A model generated the notes under the pieces. It was not told the DNA's origin and ran no database searches. It saw only the letters and a program-made list of their open reading frames with translations. A program made the translations under genes and the position numbers. This document shows positions 9,213 through 17,152 of a stretch of DNA of 28,153 nucleotides, piece by piece. The stretch comes from Polaromonas sp. UBA5171 (GTDB lineage Bacteria > Pseudomonadota > Gammaproteobacteria > Burkholderiales > Burkholderiaceae_C). The stretch covers positions 8,895-37,047 of the forward strand of contig DHWX01000130.1 of assembly GCA_002413395.1 (NCBI GenBank). The letters run 5' to 3'. The first letter of the stretch is position 1, and the number at the start of each line of letters is the position of its first letter.

Positions 9213-11018
9213 ATGACTGAATCCACCCTCATTAACCGTCGCGACCTCGATTTCCAACTGTTCGAGGTGCTGCAGGCAACAAGCCTGGTGCTGCGACCAC
9301 GCCATGCGGATCACAGCCGAGAAACCTTTGCCGCAGCACTGGATACGGCACATGCCATCGCCGTGGAGAAATTCGCACCGCACAACCGGACGTCGGACGA
9401 AAATGAGCCCACCTTTGACGGTGAACGCGTACGCATGATCCCCGAGGTGCGCGAGGCGCTGGACGCCTATTGCACGGCGGGGCTGCTGGCGCCCGCCAAG
9501 GACTATGCTCAAGGCGGCATGCAGTTGCCTGTGTTGCTGGCCCAGGCCTGCTCCGCCCTGTTCAAAAGCGCCAACGGCGCTACCACGTCCTATGTGGGCC
9601 TGACGCTGGGCAATGCCAATGTGATCGAGCGTTTCGGCTCCGAGGCGCAGAAGCGCAAATACCTGGGCGCGTTGCTCAGCGGACGTTTTTTTGGCACCAT
9701 GGCGCTCACCGAGCCGCAGGCTGGCTCCAGCCTTTCGGACCTGACCTGCTCTGCCACGCTGCAGCCCGATGGCACTTACCGGCTGAAGGGCAACAAAATT
9801 TTCATTTCCGGCGGCGACCATGAACTGCGCGAGAACATTGTGCATCTGGTGCTGGCCCGCATGGTGGGCGCGCCACCCGGAGTCAAAGGCATTTCCCTGT
9901 TTACGGTGCCCAAGTTCCGGGTCTCTGACGATGGCAGCTTGGGCCCGCGCAACGACGTGCGGCTGACCGGTCTCATTCACAAGACCGGCTGGCGTGGCAC
10001 CACCTCGACCCTGCTGTCTTTTGGGGACGAAGGCGCTTGCGAGGCCGAGTTGGTTGGTGCGCCACATCAGGGCCTGGCGTGCATGTTTCACATGATGAAC
10101 GAAGCCCGCATTGGTGTGGGCATGGGTGCAGTGATGTACGGTTACCGTGGCTATCTTGCCTCGCTGGCCTACGCGCGCGAACGCCTGCAGGGGCGCGCGC
10201 CAGGCAGCAAAAACCCGCTGGAGACCCAACTGCCGCTGATTGCGCATGCCGACATCCGGCGCATGCTGCTGGCGCAAAAGGCCTATGTCGAAGGAGGCCT
10301 GGCACTGGGCCTTTATGCGGCGCGCCTGGTGGACGACCAGAAGACGGGCGACACCGAGACCGCCCGCACCGAGGCTTCCCTGCTGCTTGACCTGCTCACG
10401 CCCATCGTCAAGTCCTGGCCCGCCCAGTGGTGCCTGGAAGCCAACAGCCTGGCGATCCAGATTTTGGGCGGCTACGGCTACACGCGTGAGTACCCGGTGG
10501 AGCAGTACTGGCGCGACAACCGGCTCAACATGATCCACGAGGGAACGCACGGCATTCAGGCGCTTGACTTGCTGGGTCGCAAGGCGGTGATGCGGGACGG
10601 TGCAGCCATCGAGTTGCTGGGTCGCCAAATTCGGGCAACTCTCACCGACGCCCGGACAGCGCCGGAGCTTGCGGCCCATGCCGACGATCTACAGGCGGCC
10701 TGGGAAAACGTCATTGCGACACTGGCCGTGCTGGCACCGTTGCTGAGCAGCGACAACGCGCGTGCGCTAGCCAATGCCCACGTTTTTCTGGAGGTCTTCG
10801 GCCATACCGTGCTGGCCTGGACTTGGTTGCGCCAGGCCGTGGTGGCGGCTCGCGCGCTGCCGCAGGCCGCCACGGAGGTCGATACCAACTTCTACCGGGG
10901 CAAGCTGCAGGCCTGCCGCTGGTTTTTTTGCTGGGAGTTGCCCCGTACGGGACCCCAGCACGCCCTGCTGCGCAGTCTTGATGACAGCACGCTTGCCATG
11001 CAGGCAGCCTGGTTCTGA
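9213..11018 (+). CDS. acyl-CoA dehydrogenase, large form with C-terminal extension (DmdC-like)
   Basis: This 601-residue flavoprotein has the acyl-CoA dehydrogenase fold plus an extra C-terminal domain of about 130 residues. That is the architecture of the ~600-residue group that includes 3-methylmercaptopropionyl-CoA dehydrogenase and many long-chain FadE-like enzymes. FAD/substrate motifs are seen at FGTMALTEPQAGSSLSDL (160-177), and the catalytic base is E443 in IHEGTHGIQ. It is transcribed away from the FadB-like operon and toward iclR. The first ATG at 9213 is used; there is no clear Shine-Dalgarno, the space being taken by the palindromic operator. With the operon's own acyl-CoA dehydrogenase broken, this is the only intact one in the island. 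The DmdC comparison is structural, not a claim about DMSP metabolism. Confidence 0.93.
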   Translation: MTESTLINRRDLDFQLFEVLQATSLVLRPRHADHSRETFAAALDTAHAIAVEKFAPHNRTSDENEPTFDGERVRMIPEVREALDAYCTAGLLAPAKDYAQGGMQLPVLLAQACSALFKSANGATTSYVGLTLGNANVIERFGSEAQKRKYLGALLSGRFFGTMALTEPQAGSSLSDLTCSATLQPDGTYRLKGNKIFISGGDHELRENIVHLVLARMVGAPPGVKGISLFTVPKFRVSDDGSLGPRNDVRLTGLIHKTGWRGTTSTLLSFGDEGACEAELVGAPHQGLACMFHMMNEARIGVGMGAVMYGYRGYLASLAYARERLQGRAPGSKNPLETQLPLIAHADIRRMLLAQKAYVEGGLALGLYAARLVDDQKTGDTETARTEASLLLDLLTPIVKSWPAQWCLEANSLAIQILGGYGYTREYPVEQYWRDNRLNMIHEGTHGIQALDLLGRKAVMRDGAAIELLGRQIRATLTDARTAPELAAHADDLQAAWENVIATLAVLAPLLSSDNARALANAHVFLEVFGHTVLAWTWLRQAVVAARALPQAATEVDTNFYRGKLQACRWFFCWELPRTGPQHALLRSLDDSTLAMQAAWF

Positions 11019-11047
11019 GATGTTCTTGCCTTGCCCGCGCTGCGGGG

Positions 11048-11863
11048 TCAGCGGTACAAGGCGGCCTCAAGGCGCGAAACCATCTCGACCAGGCGGGGCC
11101 GCGCCTCGTTGAGAAGAAATTCCGGAGATACGTTGAATGAAGGCCCGCCGCAATTGATGACCATGTGCGGCAGACCGCGGCCGGGCCGGAAGGCGCGGGC
11201 GATCGCATTGACGTTTTTTTGCCAGTCGCCAAACGAGCAGGTCACGCCCAAGACGCGATAGTCCTGCAGCGCCTTCTCGATGCCTTGCAGAACTTCGGGC
11301 CAGACCTTTTCGTCACGCGTCCTTATCTGCTCCATGATCACGCATCGCTGGTCCTCTGGAATGGCGGCCAGCCAGGCCCGTCCGATGGCCGAGGTGGCCA
11401 GCGCAATCCGCGAGCCCACGTCCAGGCTCAGGGTGTGCAGGGCGGGACTTCGACAGTTTTCCACGTAGATCATCGAAAACCGGTCGCGCATGCCTAGCGA
11501 AACTTCGGCCATTGCAAAGTCGGCGAGCTCCTGCATCGCCGGCCGGGCGATCTGACGCACGTCCAGCCGCACCAGCATGGCGCTGCCGAGGGCCAGCGTG
11601 GCAGTACCCAGGCGGTACTTTCCAATCTCTTCGATGTGGATGAGGTAACCCAGTCGCGTCAGCGTGGTGGTCAGACGCGAAACAGTCGACCTGGGCAGCC
11701 CGCAGCGCTGGGCAATCTCCTGGTTTCCCAGCGTCTTGTCGCCCGTACGAAAGCACGAAAGCACCTCCAGCCCGCGCGCAAGCGCGGTCACAAAATGGCG
11801 GTCTTCCTTGGGCCGGACCGTCGGGGTTCTCGGTGCTTTGCCGGAGGGGGGATGTTCAGACAT
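11048..11863 (-). CDS. IclR family transcriptional regulator
   Basis: A 271-residue cytoplasmic regulator. A winged helix-turn-helix lies at about 45-75 (NQEIAQRCGLPRSTVSRLTTTL), followed by the IclR effector-binding domain with the typical SAIGRAWLAA stretch (158-167) and a C-terminal strand region around VINCGGPSFNVS. The ATG at 11863 is chosen over a TTG seven codons upstream; its ribosome site is weak. It converges on the large acyl-CoA dehydrogenase gene with a 29-bp gap. It is the obvious candidate to bind the paired TTCTGCA-N-TGCAGAA palindromes. Its upstream region is odd: within about 40 bp of the start, livM coding sequence begins, so its native promoter may have been lost. Confidence 0.93.
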   Translation of the reverse strand: MSEHPPSGKAPRTPTVRPKEDRHFVTALARGLEVLSCFRTGDKTLGNQEIAQRCGLPRSTVSRLTTTLTRLGYLIHIEEIGKYRLGTATLALGSAMLVRLDVRQIARPAMQELADFAMAEVSLGMRDRFSMIYVENCRSPALHTLSLDVGSRIALATSAIGRAWLAAIPEDQRCVIMEQIRTRDEKVWPEVLQGIEKALQDYRVLGVTCSFGDWQKNVNAIARAFRPGRGLPHMVINCGGPSFNVSPEFLLNEARPRLVEMVSRLEAALYR

Positions 11864-11904
11864 CCCTGCATTATCGCGACCCAAGCCAGGCTTTTTTGTC
11901 GACG

Positions 11905-12177
11905 GGCGGGCTGTACGCGGGCTTCGTGCGCTTTCTCGGTCCAGGCGTGGCAGGCGTGGAGCATACCTTTGACATGACCATGTACATGCTCGTCGGCGGC
12001 TTGGGCACGCTGCTGGGGCCGCTGTTGGGCGCGCTGGCCGTGCCGTGGCTCACGCAGTACCTGCAGTTCCTGCAGGAATACCGCTTCCTCGTGTTCGGGC
12101 CCATCCTGATCGTGCTGGTCATCTTCGTGCCGCACGGCGTTGTCGGCAGCTATCTGGGCTGGCGCGCGCCGCGCTGA
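11905..12177 (+). pseudogene. livM remnant: C-terminal part of a branched-chain amino acid-type ABC permease
   Basis: From about 11905 the plus strand encodes GGLYAGFVRFLGPGVAG and then two hydrophobic spans (MYMLVGGLGTLLGPLLGALA and LVFGPILIVLVIFVPHGVVG) to a TGA at 12177. This is the last ~90 residues of a LivM permease, a protein normally over 300 residues with about ten membrane segments. To the left of 11905 the frame no longer resembles LivM and runs straight into the 5' end of iclR on the other strand. No LivH or LivM N-terminal part is present. The fragment cannot form a membrane channel. It is followed 14 bp later by livG. A deletion joining iclR to mid-livM is the simplest reading; a misassembly is the alternative. 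Confidence 0.8.
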
Positions 12178-12191
12178 TCAGGGAGGCAAGC

Positions 12192-12956
12192 ATGCTGAAA
12201 ATTGAACACCTGACCAAGCGCTTTGGCGGCCTGGCGGCCGTGAACAACGTCAGCACCACCATCGATGGAGGCAAGATCAACGCCATCATCGGTCCCAACG
12301 GCGCTGGCAAGACAACCTTTTTCAACCTCATCAGCGGTATGCACCGGCCGACGTCCGGCACCATCACGTTCGAAGGGCGCGACGTGACCTCGCTACGCAC
12401 CGACCAGGTCGCCCGCCTGGGGGTAGCGCGCACTTTCCAGACCACCGCGCTGTTTAACATGGCCTCGGTGCTCGACAACCTGATCGTCGGCCACCGCCTG
12501 CGCACGCAGTCGAGCTTGCTCGACGTACTGCGCAATTCCAGCCGACTGCGCGAGGAAGAGCGCATCTGCCGCGAAAAGGCGCGCGAAACACTGGATTTTG
12601 TGGGCCTCTCGCACCTGGAAAACCGGCTGGCGGGCGACATCTCGCAAGAGGAGCGCAAGCGCGTGGCCTTTGCCCTGGCATTGGCCACGGGTCCGCGTCT
12701 GGTGCTGCTTGACGAACCGGCTGGCGGCGTCAACCCGGATGAAACCCAAGGCCTGTCCGACCTCATCCGCAAGATGATCAAGAGCGGCCTCACCGTCTGC
12801 CTGATCGAACACAAGATGAACATGATCATGAGCCTGGCCGACAAAATCATGGTGTTGAACTATGGTGAAAAAATTGCCAAAGGCACGCCCGCCAAGATCC
12901 GTGCCAATCCGGCCGTGATCGACGCTTACCTGGGGAGCGAGCATGCTGACGCTTGA
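12192..12956 (+). CDS. livG: ABC transporter ATP-binding protein, LivG type
   Basis: This 254-residue ATPase of branched-chain amino acid-type (HAAT) importers has Walker A GPNGAGKTT at 34-42, the ARTFQ Q-loop region at 79-83, Walker B VLLDEP at 171-176 and the H-loop His in LIEHK. The C-terminal AYLGSE is typical of LivG. The signature is unusual: ISQEERKRVA (150-159) in place of the LSGGQ-like LAYGQQRR. A ribosome site (GGGAGG) precedes the ATG at 12192, and livF starts 14 bases before its end, implying coupling. It would energise uptake of an acid or amino-acid-like substrate, but its permease partners are missing from this locus. The symbol reflects family, not a proven leucine substrate. 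Confidence 0.9.
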   Translation: MLKIEHLTKRFGGLAAVNNVSTTIDGGKINAIIGPNGAGKTTFFNLISGMHRPTSGTITFEGRDVTSLRTDQVARLGVARTFQTTALFNMASVLDNLIVGHRLRTQSSLLDVLRNSSRLREEERICREKARETLDFVGLSHLENRLAGDISQEERKRVAFALALATGPRLVLLDEPAGGVNPDETQGLSDLIRKMIKSGLTVCLIEHKMNMIMSLADKIMVLNYGEKIAKGTPAKIRANPAVIDAYLGSEHADA

Positions 12957-13650
12957 GAACGTTTCGCTGAAGTACGGCAGCTTCACGGCCCTCAATGGCG
13001 TCAACCTGCATGCCCAGCAGGGCGAGCTGGTGGTGCTGCTGGGCGCCAACGGCGTAGGCAAAAGCTCCATCTTCCTGACCATCAGCGGCATCCACAAAGC
13101 CGCCAGCGGCCACATCCGCTATGGCGACAAGGAACTCGTCGGCATGCGCCCCTCGCAGATCGTGCAGACCGGCGTGGTCCAGTGCCCCGAAGGACGCAAG
13201 CTCTTCCCGGGCATGTCGGTGCTCAAGAACCTGATGCTCGGCGGCTACGTATACCGGCGCGACGTCGTAGGCAACAAGCACCGGCTCGATGAAGTGCTGG
13301 CCCTGTTCCCCATCCTGGAACCGAAAAAAGACGACTCCGCCGGCTCGCTCAGCTGTGGCCAGCAGCAGATGGTGGCCATTGGCCGCGCGATGATGGGCCG
13401 CCCCAAGGTACTGCTGCTCGACGAGCCTTCCCTAGGTCTAGCGCCACTGGTCATCAAACAAACCTTCGAAGTCATCCAGCGCATCAACCAGACCGGCACC
13501 ACCGTGCTGCTGGCTGAACAAAACGCGTTTGCCGCTTTGAAGATTGCCCACCGCGCCTACGTGATCGAAAGCGGTCGCATCGTCATGGAAGGCGACCGCG
13601 AAAGCCTGATGAACAACGAGGCTGTGCGCCGGGCCTATATCGGCGCCTGA
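12943..13650 (+). CDS. livF: ABC transporter ATP-binding protein, LivF type
   Basis: A 235-residue ATPase, the second of the HAAT pair. Walker A is GANGVGKSS (34-42), the LivF-specific CPEGRKLFPGMSV block is at 81-93, the signature LSCGQ at 136-140, Walker B LLLDEP at 157-162, and the H-loop position is the usual Gln of this subfamily (LLAEQN). It overlaps livG by 14 bp and is followed 34 bp later by the binding-protein gene, so all three form one transcription unit. All ATPase motifs look functional. Within a catabolic island the transporter probably imports the pathway's substrate rather than leucine, though this is inferred from context only. Confidence 0.92.
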   Translation: MLTLENVSLKYGSFTALNGVNLHAQQGELVVLLGANGVGKSSIFLTISGIHKAASGHIRYGDKELVGMRPSQIVQTGVVQCPEGRKLFPGMSVLKNLMLGGYVYRRDVVGNKHRLDEVLALFPILEPKKDDSAGSLSCGQQQMVAIGRAMMGRPKVLLLDEPSLGLAPLVIKQTFEVIQRINQTGTTVLLAEQNAFAALKIAHRAYVIESGRIVMEGDRESLMNNEAVRRAYIGA

Positions 13651-13684
13651 TTCTCCCTTCCCAACCCACCGCAAGGAAATACCC

Positions 13685-14857
13685 ATGAAAAATTTTGCCT
13701 CTACCCTGTATCTTTCGCGCCGTCGCATGACGGTTCTGGTTCTGGCCTGCACGGCGCTGAGCGCCGGGCCCGTGCTGGCACAGGAGGTCGTCAAGATCGG
13801 CTACTCGGGTCCGCTGTCGGGCGGGGCGGCGCAATATGGCAAGAACGTGCTTGACGGCGCGCAGATGGCTGTCAATGAAATCAATGCCACAAACCTTGAA
13901 ATCGGTGGCAAGAAGGTCAAGTTCGAGATCGTTTCCCTTGACGACAAGTACAACCCGAGCGAAACCGCCATCAATGCCCAGCGCCTGGTGCAGCAGTACA
14001 AGACCGCTGCCATCCTGGTGCCCCACTCAGGAGGAATTTTTGCGCTGCAGACCAACAACGAAGCGCAAAAGTACCTGGTCCTCGCCTACAGCAGCGCGCC
14101 GCAAATTACCAACCGCAGCAACAAGCTCACGCTGCGCATTCCACCCGAGTTCACCACCTACATCAAGCCATTTTCGGCTTATGAGATGAAACGCTTTGGC
14201 AAGAAGATCGCCCTCATCGGTGCCGACCATGACTATGCCAAGGCCTGGGTTGCAGCCTTCAAGCCGGCCTGGGAGGCCGCCGGCGGCACCGTTGTGGCCG
14301 AAAACCCGATGTCCTATAACCGCGCCACCGACTTCTACAGCGGCGTCAGCCGCGCCTTGGCGGCCAAGCCTGACGTGCTGTTCGTCGGCGGCGCGTCCGA
14401 GCCCACCGGCCTGGTCGTCAAACAGGCGCGCGAGCTCGGCTTCAAGGGTGGCTTCTTCGTGATGGACCAGGCCAAGCTCGACGAAATGGCCAAGGTCACG
14501 GGCGGCTATGCGGCGCTGGAAGGCGCCATTGGCGTGCTGCCTGTTATGGAAGATCCGTCGCCCGAAATGAAGGCCTTCGTGGAACGCTTCCACAAGATCC
14601 ACCCGAACCGTGACCCGGGCTCGGAAGCGCAGTGGAATTACACGGCCATACACGCTACCGTGGAGGCCATGAAGCTGGCCGGAACAACCACCGACGCCAC
14701 GGCCATCCGCGCCCAATTGGACAAGGCCTACAAGTCACTGTGGGTTGAACGCAACCCTGGCGGCGTGATGGGCGTGGCTGACAACGGTGGCTCCATTACG
14801 AAGGAGATCGGCGGCGCTGTAGAAGGTGGCAAGATCAAACTCATAACGACCCATTAA
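13685..14857 (+). CDS. branched-chain amino acid-type ABC transporter substrate-binding protein
   Basis: A 390-residue periplasmic binding protein of the Peripla_BP_6 family. A basic N-terminus (SRRR) and hydrophobic stretch precede a cleavage site after Ala32 (VLA-QE). The mature protein begins with the typical KIGYSGPLSGGAAQYGKNVLDGAQMAVNEIN-type opening, and later carries an ALIGADHDYAKAW motif. It is the third gene of the livG-livF transcription unit. Members of this family bind amino acids, amides, aromatic acids or short carboxylic acids; the ligand cannot be assigned. Without a local permease pair it would have to share permeases encoded elsewhere. An AAGGAA ribosome site lies just before the ATG. 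Confidence 0.92.
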   Translation: MKNFASTLYLSRRRMTVLVLACTALSAGPVLAQEVVKIGYSGPLSGGAAQYGKNVLDGAQMAVNEINATNLEIGGKKVKFEIVSLDDKYNPSETAINAQRLVQQYKTAAILVPHSGGIFALQTNNEAQKYLVLAYSSAPQITNRSNKLTLRIPPEFTTYIKPFSAYEMKRFGKKIALIGADHDYAKAWVAAFKPAWEAAGGTVVAENPMSYNRATDFYSGVSRALAAKPDVLFVGGASEPTGLVVKQARELGFKGGFFVMDQAKLDEMAKVTGGYAALEGAIGVLPVMEDPSPEMKAFVERFHKIHPNRDPGSEAQWNYTAIHATVEAMKLAGTTTDATAIRAQLDKAYKSLWVERNPGGVMGVADNGGSITKEIGGAVEGGKIKLITTH

Positions 14858-15016
14858 GCGGTTGCCTCACCGGCCAACACCCGCGCAGCGGTTGTCGAAA
14901 GCGGGCCAGCAAGCACACGGGAGCTGGCGCCCTGCAGAGGACGCCGGATTGTCTGCAGATCCTTGAATGGCTGCGGTGAATCCGTGGCTTTTTTGGTGCA
15001 CCATGCCGGGTGCAGC

Positions 15017-15052
15017 AAAAAAACAGCCCGCTGACTTGGCGTCGGCGGGCTG
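15017..15052 (-). terminator. intrinsic terminator of the porin-glnK-amtB operon
   Basis: On the minus strand an 8-bp perfect stem (CAGCCCGC / GCGGGCTG, loop 13) is followed directly by seven T residues. It lies 64 bp after the amtB stop. It serves the minus strand only, because no T-run follows the hairpin on the plus strand. Confidence 0.85.
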
Positions 15053-15081
15053 AACATCCTCGGGAGAACTCTGGCATTCAG

Positions 15082-15106
15082 TGGATCGCCCTTTGCGGGC
15101 GATCCA
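15082..15106 (-). other. strong hairpin in the amtB 3' untranslated region
   Basis: A 10-bp perfect stem, TGGATCGCCC / GGGCGATCCA with a 5-base loop, starts about 10 bases after the amtB stop codon and before the intrinsic terminator. No U-tract follows, so it is not a classical terminator by itself. It may protect the mRNA 3' end or act together with the next hairpin. Confidence 0.6.
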
Positions 15107-15115
15107 TTCATGACC

Positions 15116-16672
15116 TTAGCGGCTGTAGGCAGTTTCACCGTGCGAGGTGATGTCCAGGCCTTCACGCTCGTCTTCTTCGCTCACACGCAGACCGATGGTC
15201 AGGTCAACAATTTTGTAAGCAATGAAGGACACCACGCCCGACCACACAATCGTGATCAACACAGCCTTGGCCTGAATCCACACTTGCGACACGATGGAAT
15301 AGTCAGCAGCGGTCACGCCCGTAGCCGTGACCCAGTCAGCCACGAAACCGGGACCGCCCAGGCTTGGGGAGTTGAATACACCCGTCAGCAACGCACCCAG
15401 GATACCACCGATGCCATGCACACCGAACACGTCGAGCGAGTCGTCTGCACCGAGGATTTTCTTCAGTCCATTCACGCCCCAGAGACAGGCGAAGCCTGCC
15501 GCCAGACCGATGACCAGGCCGCCGCCGATGCCGACGTTGCCGGCTGCTGGCGTAATCGCCACCAAGCCAGCCACCGCCCCCGATGCGGCACCCAGCATCG
15601 AAGCCTTGCCACGCATCAGCGCTTCGCCGGTGCACCAGGCCAGCACAGCCATAGCGGTAGCACCCAGGGTGTTGATGAAGGCCAGCGCAGCAAAACCATT
15701 GGCCTCCAGCGCGGAGCCGGCGTTAAAACCGAACCAGCCAACCCACAGCAAGGCAGCACCGACCATGGTCAGCGTGAGGCTGTGAGGAGCCATGGATTCC
15801 TTGCCATAACCGACCCGCTTGCCAACCATGAAAGCGCCGACCAGACCGGCCACGGCAGCGTTGATGTGCACGACCGTACCGCCGGCAAAATCAAGCGCGC
15901 CCGACTGCCAGATATAGCCGGCTTTGGCGTTCATCGCATCGACCACTTCCTTGCCCGTGTAAGCGTCAGGGCCCATCCAGAACCACACCATGTGCGCCAT
16001 CGGTGCGTAGCTGAAGGTGAACCAGATCGCCATGAACATCAGCACAGCGGAAAACTTCATGCGTTCGGCAAACGCACCGACAATCAGCGTGCAAGTGATG
16101 GCCGCAAAAGTGGCCTGGAATGCGGCAAACACGATTTCCGGAATCACCACGCCCTTGCTGAAGGTTGCAGCGTTGGCAAAGGTGCCGGCAACATTGTCCC
16201 AGATGCCTTTCATGAACAGCCGGTCAAAACCGCCGAAGAAAGCATTGCCCTCGGTGAAAGCCAGGCTATAGCCGTAGATGAACCATAGCACGAGAATCAA
16301 GGAGAAGGTCACCATGACCTGCATCAGGACTGACAGCATGTTTTTGCTGCGGACCAGACCGCCGTAAAACAGAGCCAGACCGGGAATCGTCATCAGGATC
16401 ACCAGCAGGGTGGAGACCATCATCCAGGCGGTATCGCCCTTGTTGGGGACGGGTACGGGTGCTGCAGCAGGCGCTGATGCCGGAGCTGCGGCAGCAGGTG
16501 CAGCGGGGGCGGCCACGGCAGCAGGTGCAGCGGCCGCGGCCGCTGCATCGGCCGGTTTGGCTTCAGCGGCGGCTGATACGTCTGGGGTTGCCGCCGGGGC
16601 CTGCGCCAAGACGGCCGCGCCCATACTCAGCAAACTCAATCCCAGCACAAGGGAAGCAAGTAGTTTTTTCAT
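15116..16672 (-). CDS. amtB: ammonium transporter AmtB with a long Ala/Pro-rich N-terminal linker
   Basis: This 518-residue inner-membrane ammonium channel starts with a signal peptide cut after Ala23 (VLA-QA). Residues 24-77 are a low-complexity Ala/Pro tract. The eleven-helix Amt core follows from about 82 (TAWMMVSTLL, IPGLALFYGGLVRSKN). The conserved pore twin histidines are visible at H269 (TVVHINAAVAGL) and H419 (FGVHGIGGILG), with gate-region phenylalanines near F189 and F316. The cytoplasmic tail RVSEEDEREGLDITSHGETAY is of the kind contacted by PII. glnK lies 79 bp upstream in the same direction, the classic glnK-amtB pair in which GlnK plugs the channel when nitrogen is ample. The linker is longer than in E. 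coli AmtB and contains an exact 18-bp direct repeat. Confidence 0.96.
   Translation of the reverse strand: MKKLLASLVLGLSLLSMGAAVLAQAPAATPDVSAAAEAKPADAAAAAAAPAAVAAPAAPAAAAPASAPAAAPVPVPNKGDTAWMMVSTLLVILMTIPGLALFYGGLVRSKNMLSVLMQVMVTFSLILVLWFIYGYSLAFTEGNAFFGGFDRLFMKGIWDNVAGTFANAATFSKGVVIPEIVFAAFQATFAAITCTLIVGAFAERMKFSAVLMFMAIWFTFSYAPMAHMVWFWMGPDAYTGKEVVDAMNAKAGYIWQSGALDFAGGTVVHINAAVAGLVGAFMVGKRVGYGKESMAPHSLTLTMVGAALLWVGWFGFNAGSALEANGFAALAFINTLGATAMAVLAWCTGEALMRGKASMLGAASGAVAGLVAITPAAGNVGIGGGLVIGLAAGFACLWGVNGLKKILGADDSLDVFGVHGIGGILGALLTGVFNSPSLGGPGFVADWVTATGVTAADYSIVSQVWIQAKAVLITIVWSGVVSFIAYKIVDLTIGLRVSEEDEREGLDITSHGETAYSR
16490..16534. repeat. exact 18-bp direct repeat inside the amtB linker
   Basis: CGGCAGCAGGTGCAGCGG occurs at 16490-16507 and again at 16517-16534, 27 bp (nine codons) apart. 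Both copies encode part of the Ala-rich linker, so gain or loss of a unit keeps the reading frame. The surrounding 130 bp is dense in GCN/GCG-type alanine codons. Confidence 0.85.
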
Positions 16673-16706
16673 GTCAGTGTTCTCTTAATCTAGTTTGAAC
16701 AGTTGA

Positions 16707-16742
16707 GGACAGAGCTTGCCGCTACGCGACTGCGGACTGTCC
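16707..16742 (-). repeat. imperfect hairpin between glnK and amtB, possible diverged REP-type element
   Basis: Arms GGACAG and CTGTCC enclose an inner stem CCGC/GCGG with an asymmetric bulge. It lies in the 79-bp glnK-amtB spacer. Its flank GCTCTGTCCTCAACTG (minus strand, 16700-16715) matches the arm and flank of the metH palindrome in 15 of 16 bases, suggesting a common origin, though one such match could arise by chance in a window of this size. It could modulate amtB expression relative to glnK. Confidence 0.4.
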
Positions 16743-16751
16743 CGCAAAATC

Positions 16752-17090
16752 TCATAAAGCTTCCTTGCCGATTTCACCGGTGCGGATACGCACTACTTGC
16801 TCAAGGTTGTAGACAAAAACTTTGCCGTCACCGATCTTGCCGGTGCGGGCAGCACTTTCAACCGCTTCGATCACACGGTCCACCAGTTCGTCCGGCACTG
16901 CCGCTTCAATCTTGACCTTGGGCAGGAAATCGACCACATACTCCGCACCGCGGTACAGTTCGGTGTGGCCCTTTTGACGGCCGAAGCCCTTGACTTCAGT
17001 CACCGTGATGCCTTGAACGCCAATACTGGAAAGCGCTTCACGCACTTCGTCCAGCTTGAACGGTTTGATGATGGCCGTTACGAGTTTCAT
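16752..17090 (-). CDS. glnK: nitrogen regulatory protein PII, GlnK/GlnB type
   Basis: 112 residues, exactly the PII length. It opens MKLVTAIIKPFKLDEVREAL and carries the T-loop with the uridylylation site Tyr51 in the TELYRGAEY stretch, then the C-terminal VRIRTGEIGKEAL. The ATG at 17090 is used because GGAGGAAA stands at the right distance and the family start is conserved; an upstream in-frame start would add 13 unrelated residues. PII senses 2-oxoglutarate, ATP/ADP and, through uridylylation, glutamine, and controls AmtB and NtrB. Its place between the porin and amtB and downstream of a sigma-54 promoter marks it as GlnK, the nitrogen-inducible paralogue, rather than GlnB. Confidence 0.96.
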   Translation of the reverse strand: MKLVTAIIKPFKLDEVREALSSIGVQGITVTEVKGFGRQKGHTELYRGAEYVVDFLPKVKIEAAVPDELVDRVIEAVESAARTGKIGDGKVFVYNLEQVVRIRTGEIGKEAL

Positions 17091-17152
17091 TTTCAGATTT
17101 CCTCCAGAGTGAATTCGGTACAGCGGCAATGGTGAGTGCCGCTGCAGTTGCG

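Noticed and set aside
14997..15014. TGCACC-N6-GGTGCA as an NtrC site
   Set aside because: The spacing between TGCAC and GTGCA is 8 rather than 7, and it lies between convergent genes where no promoter is expected.
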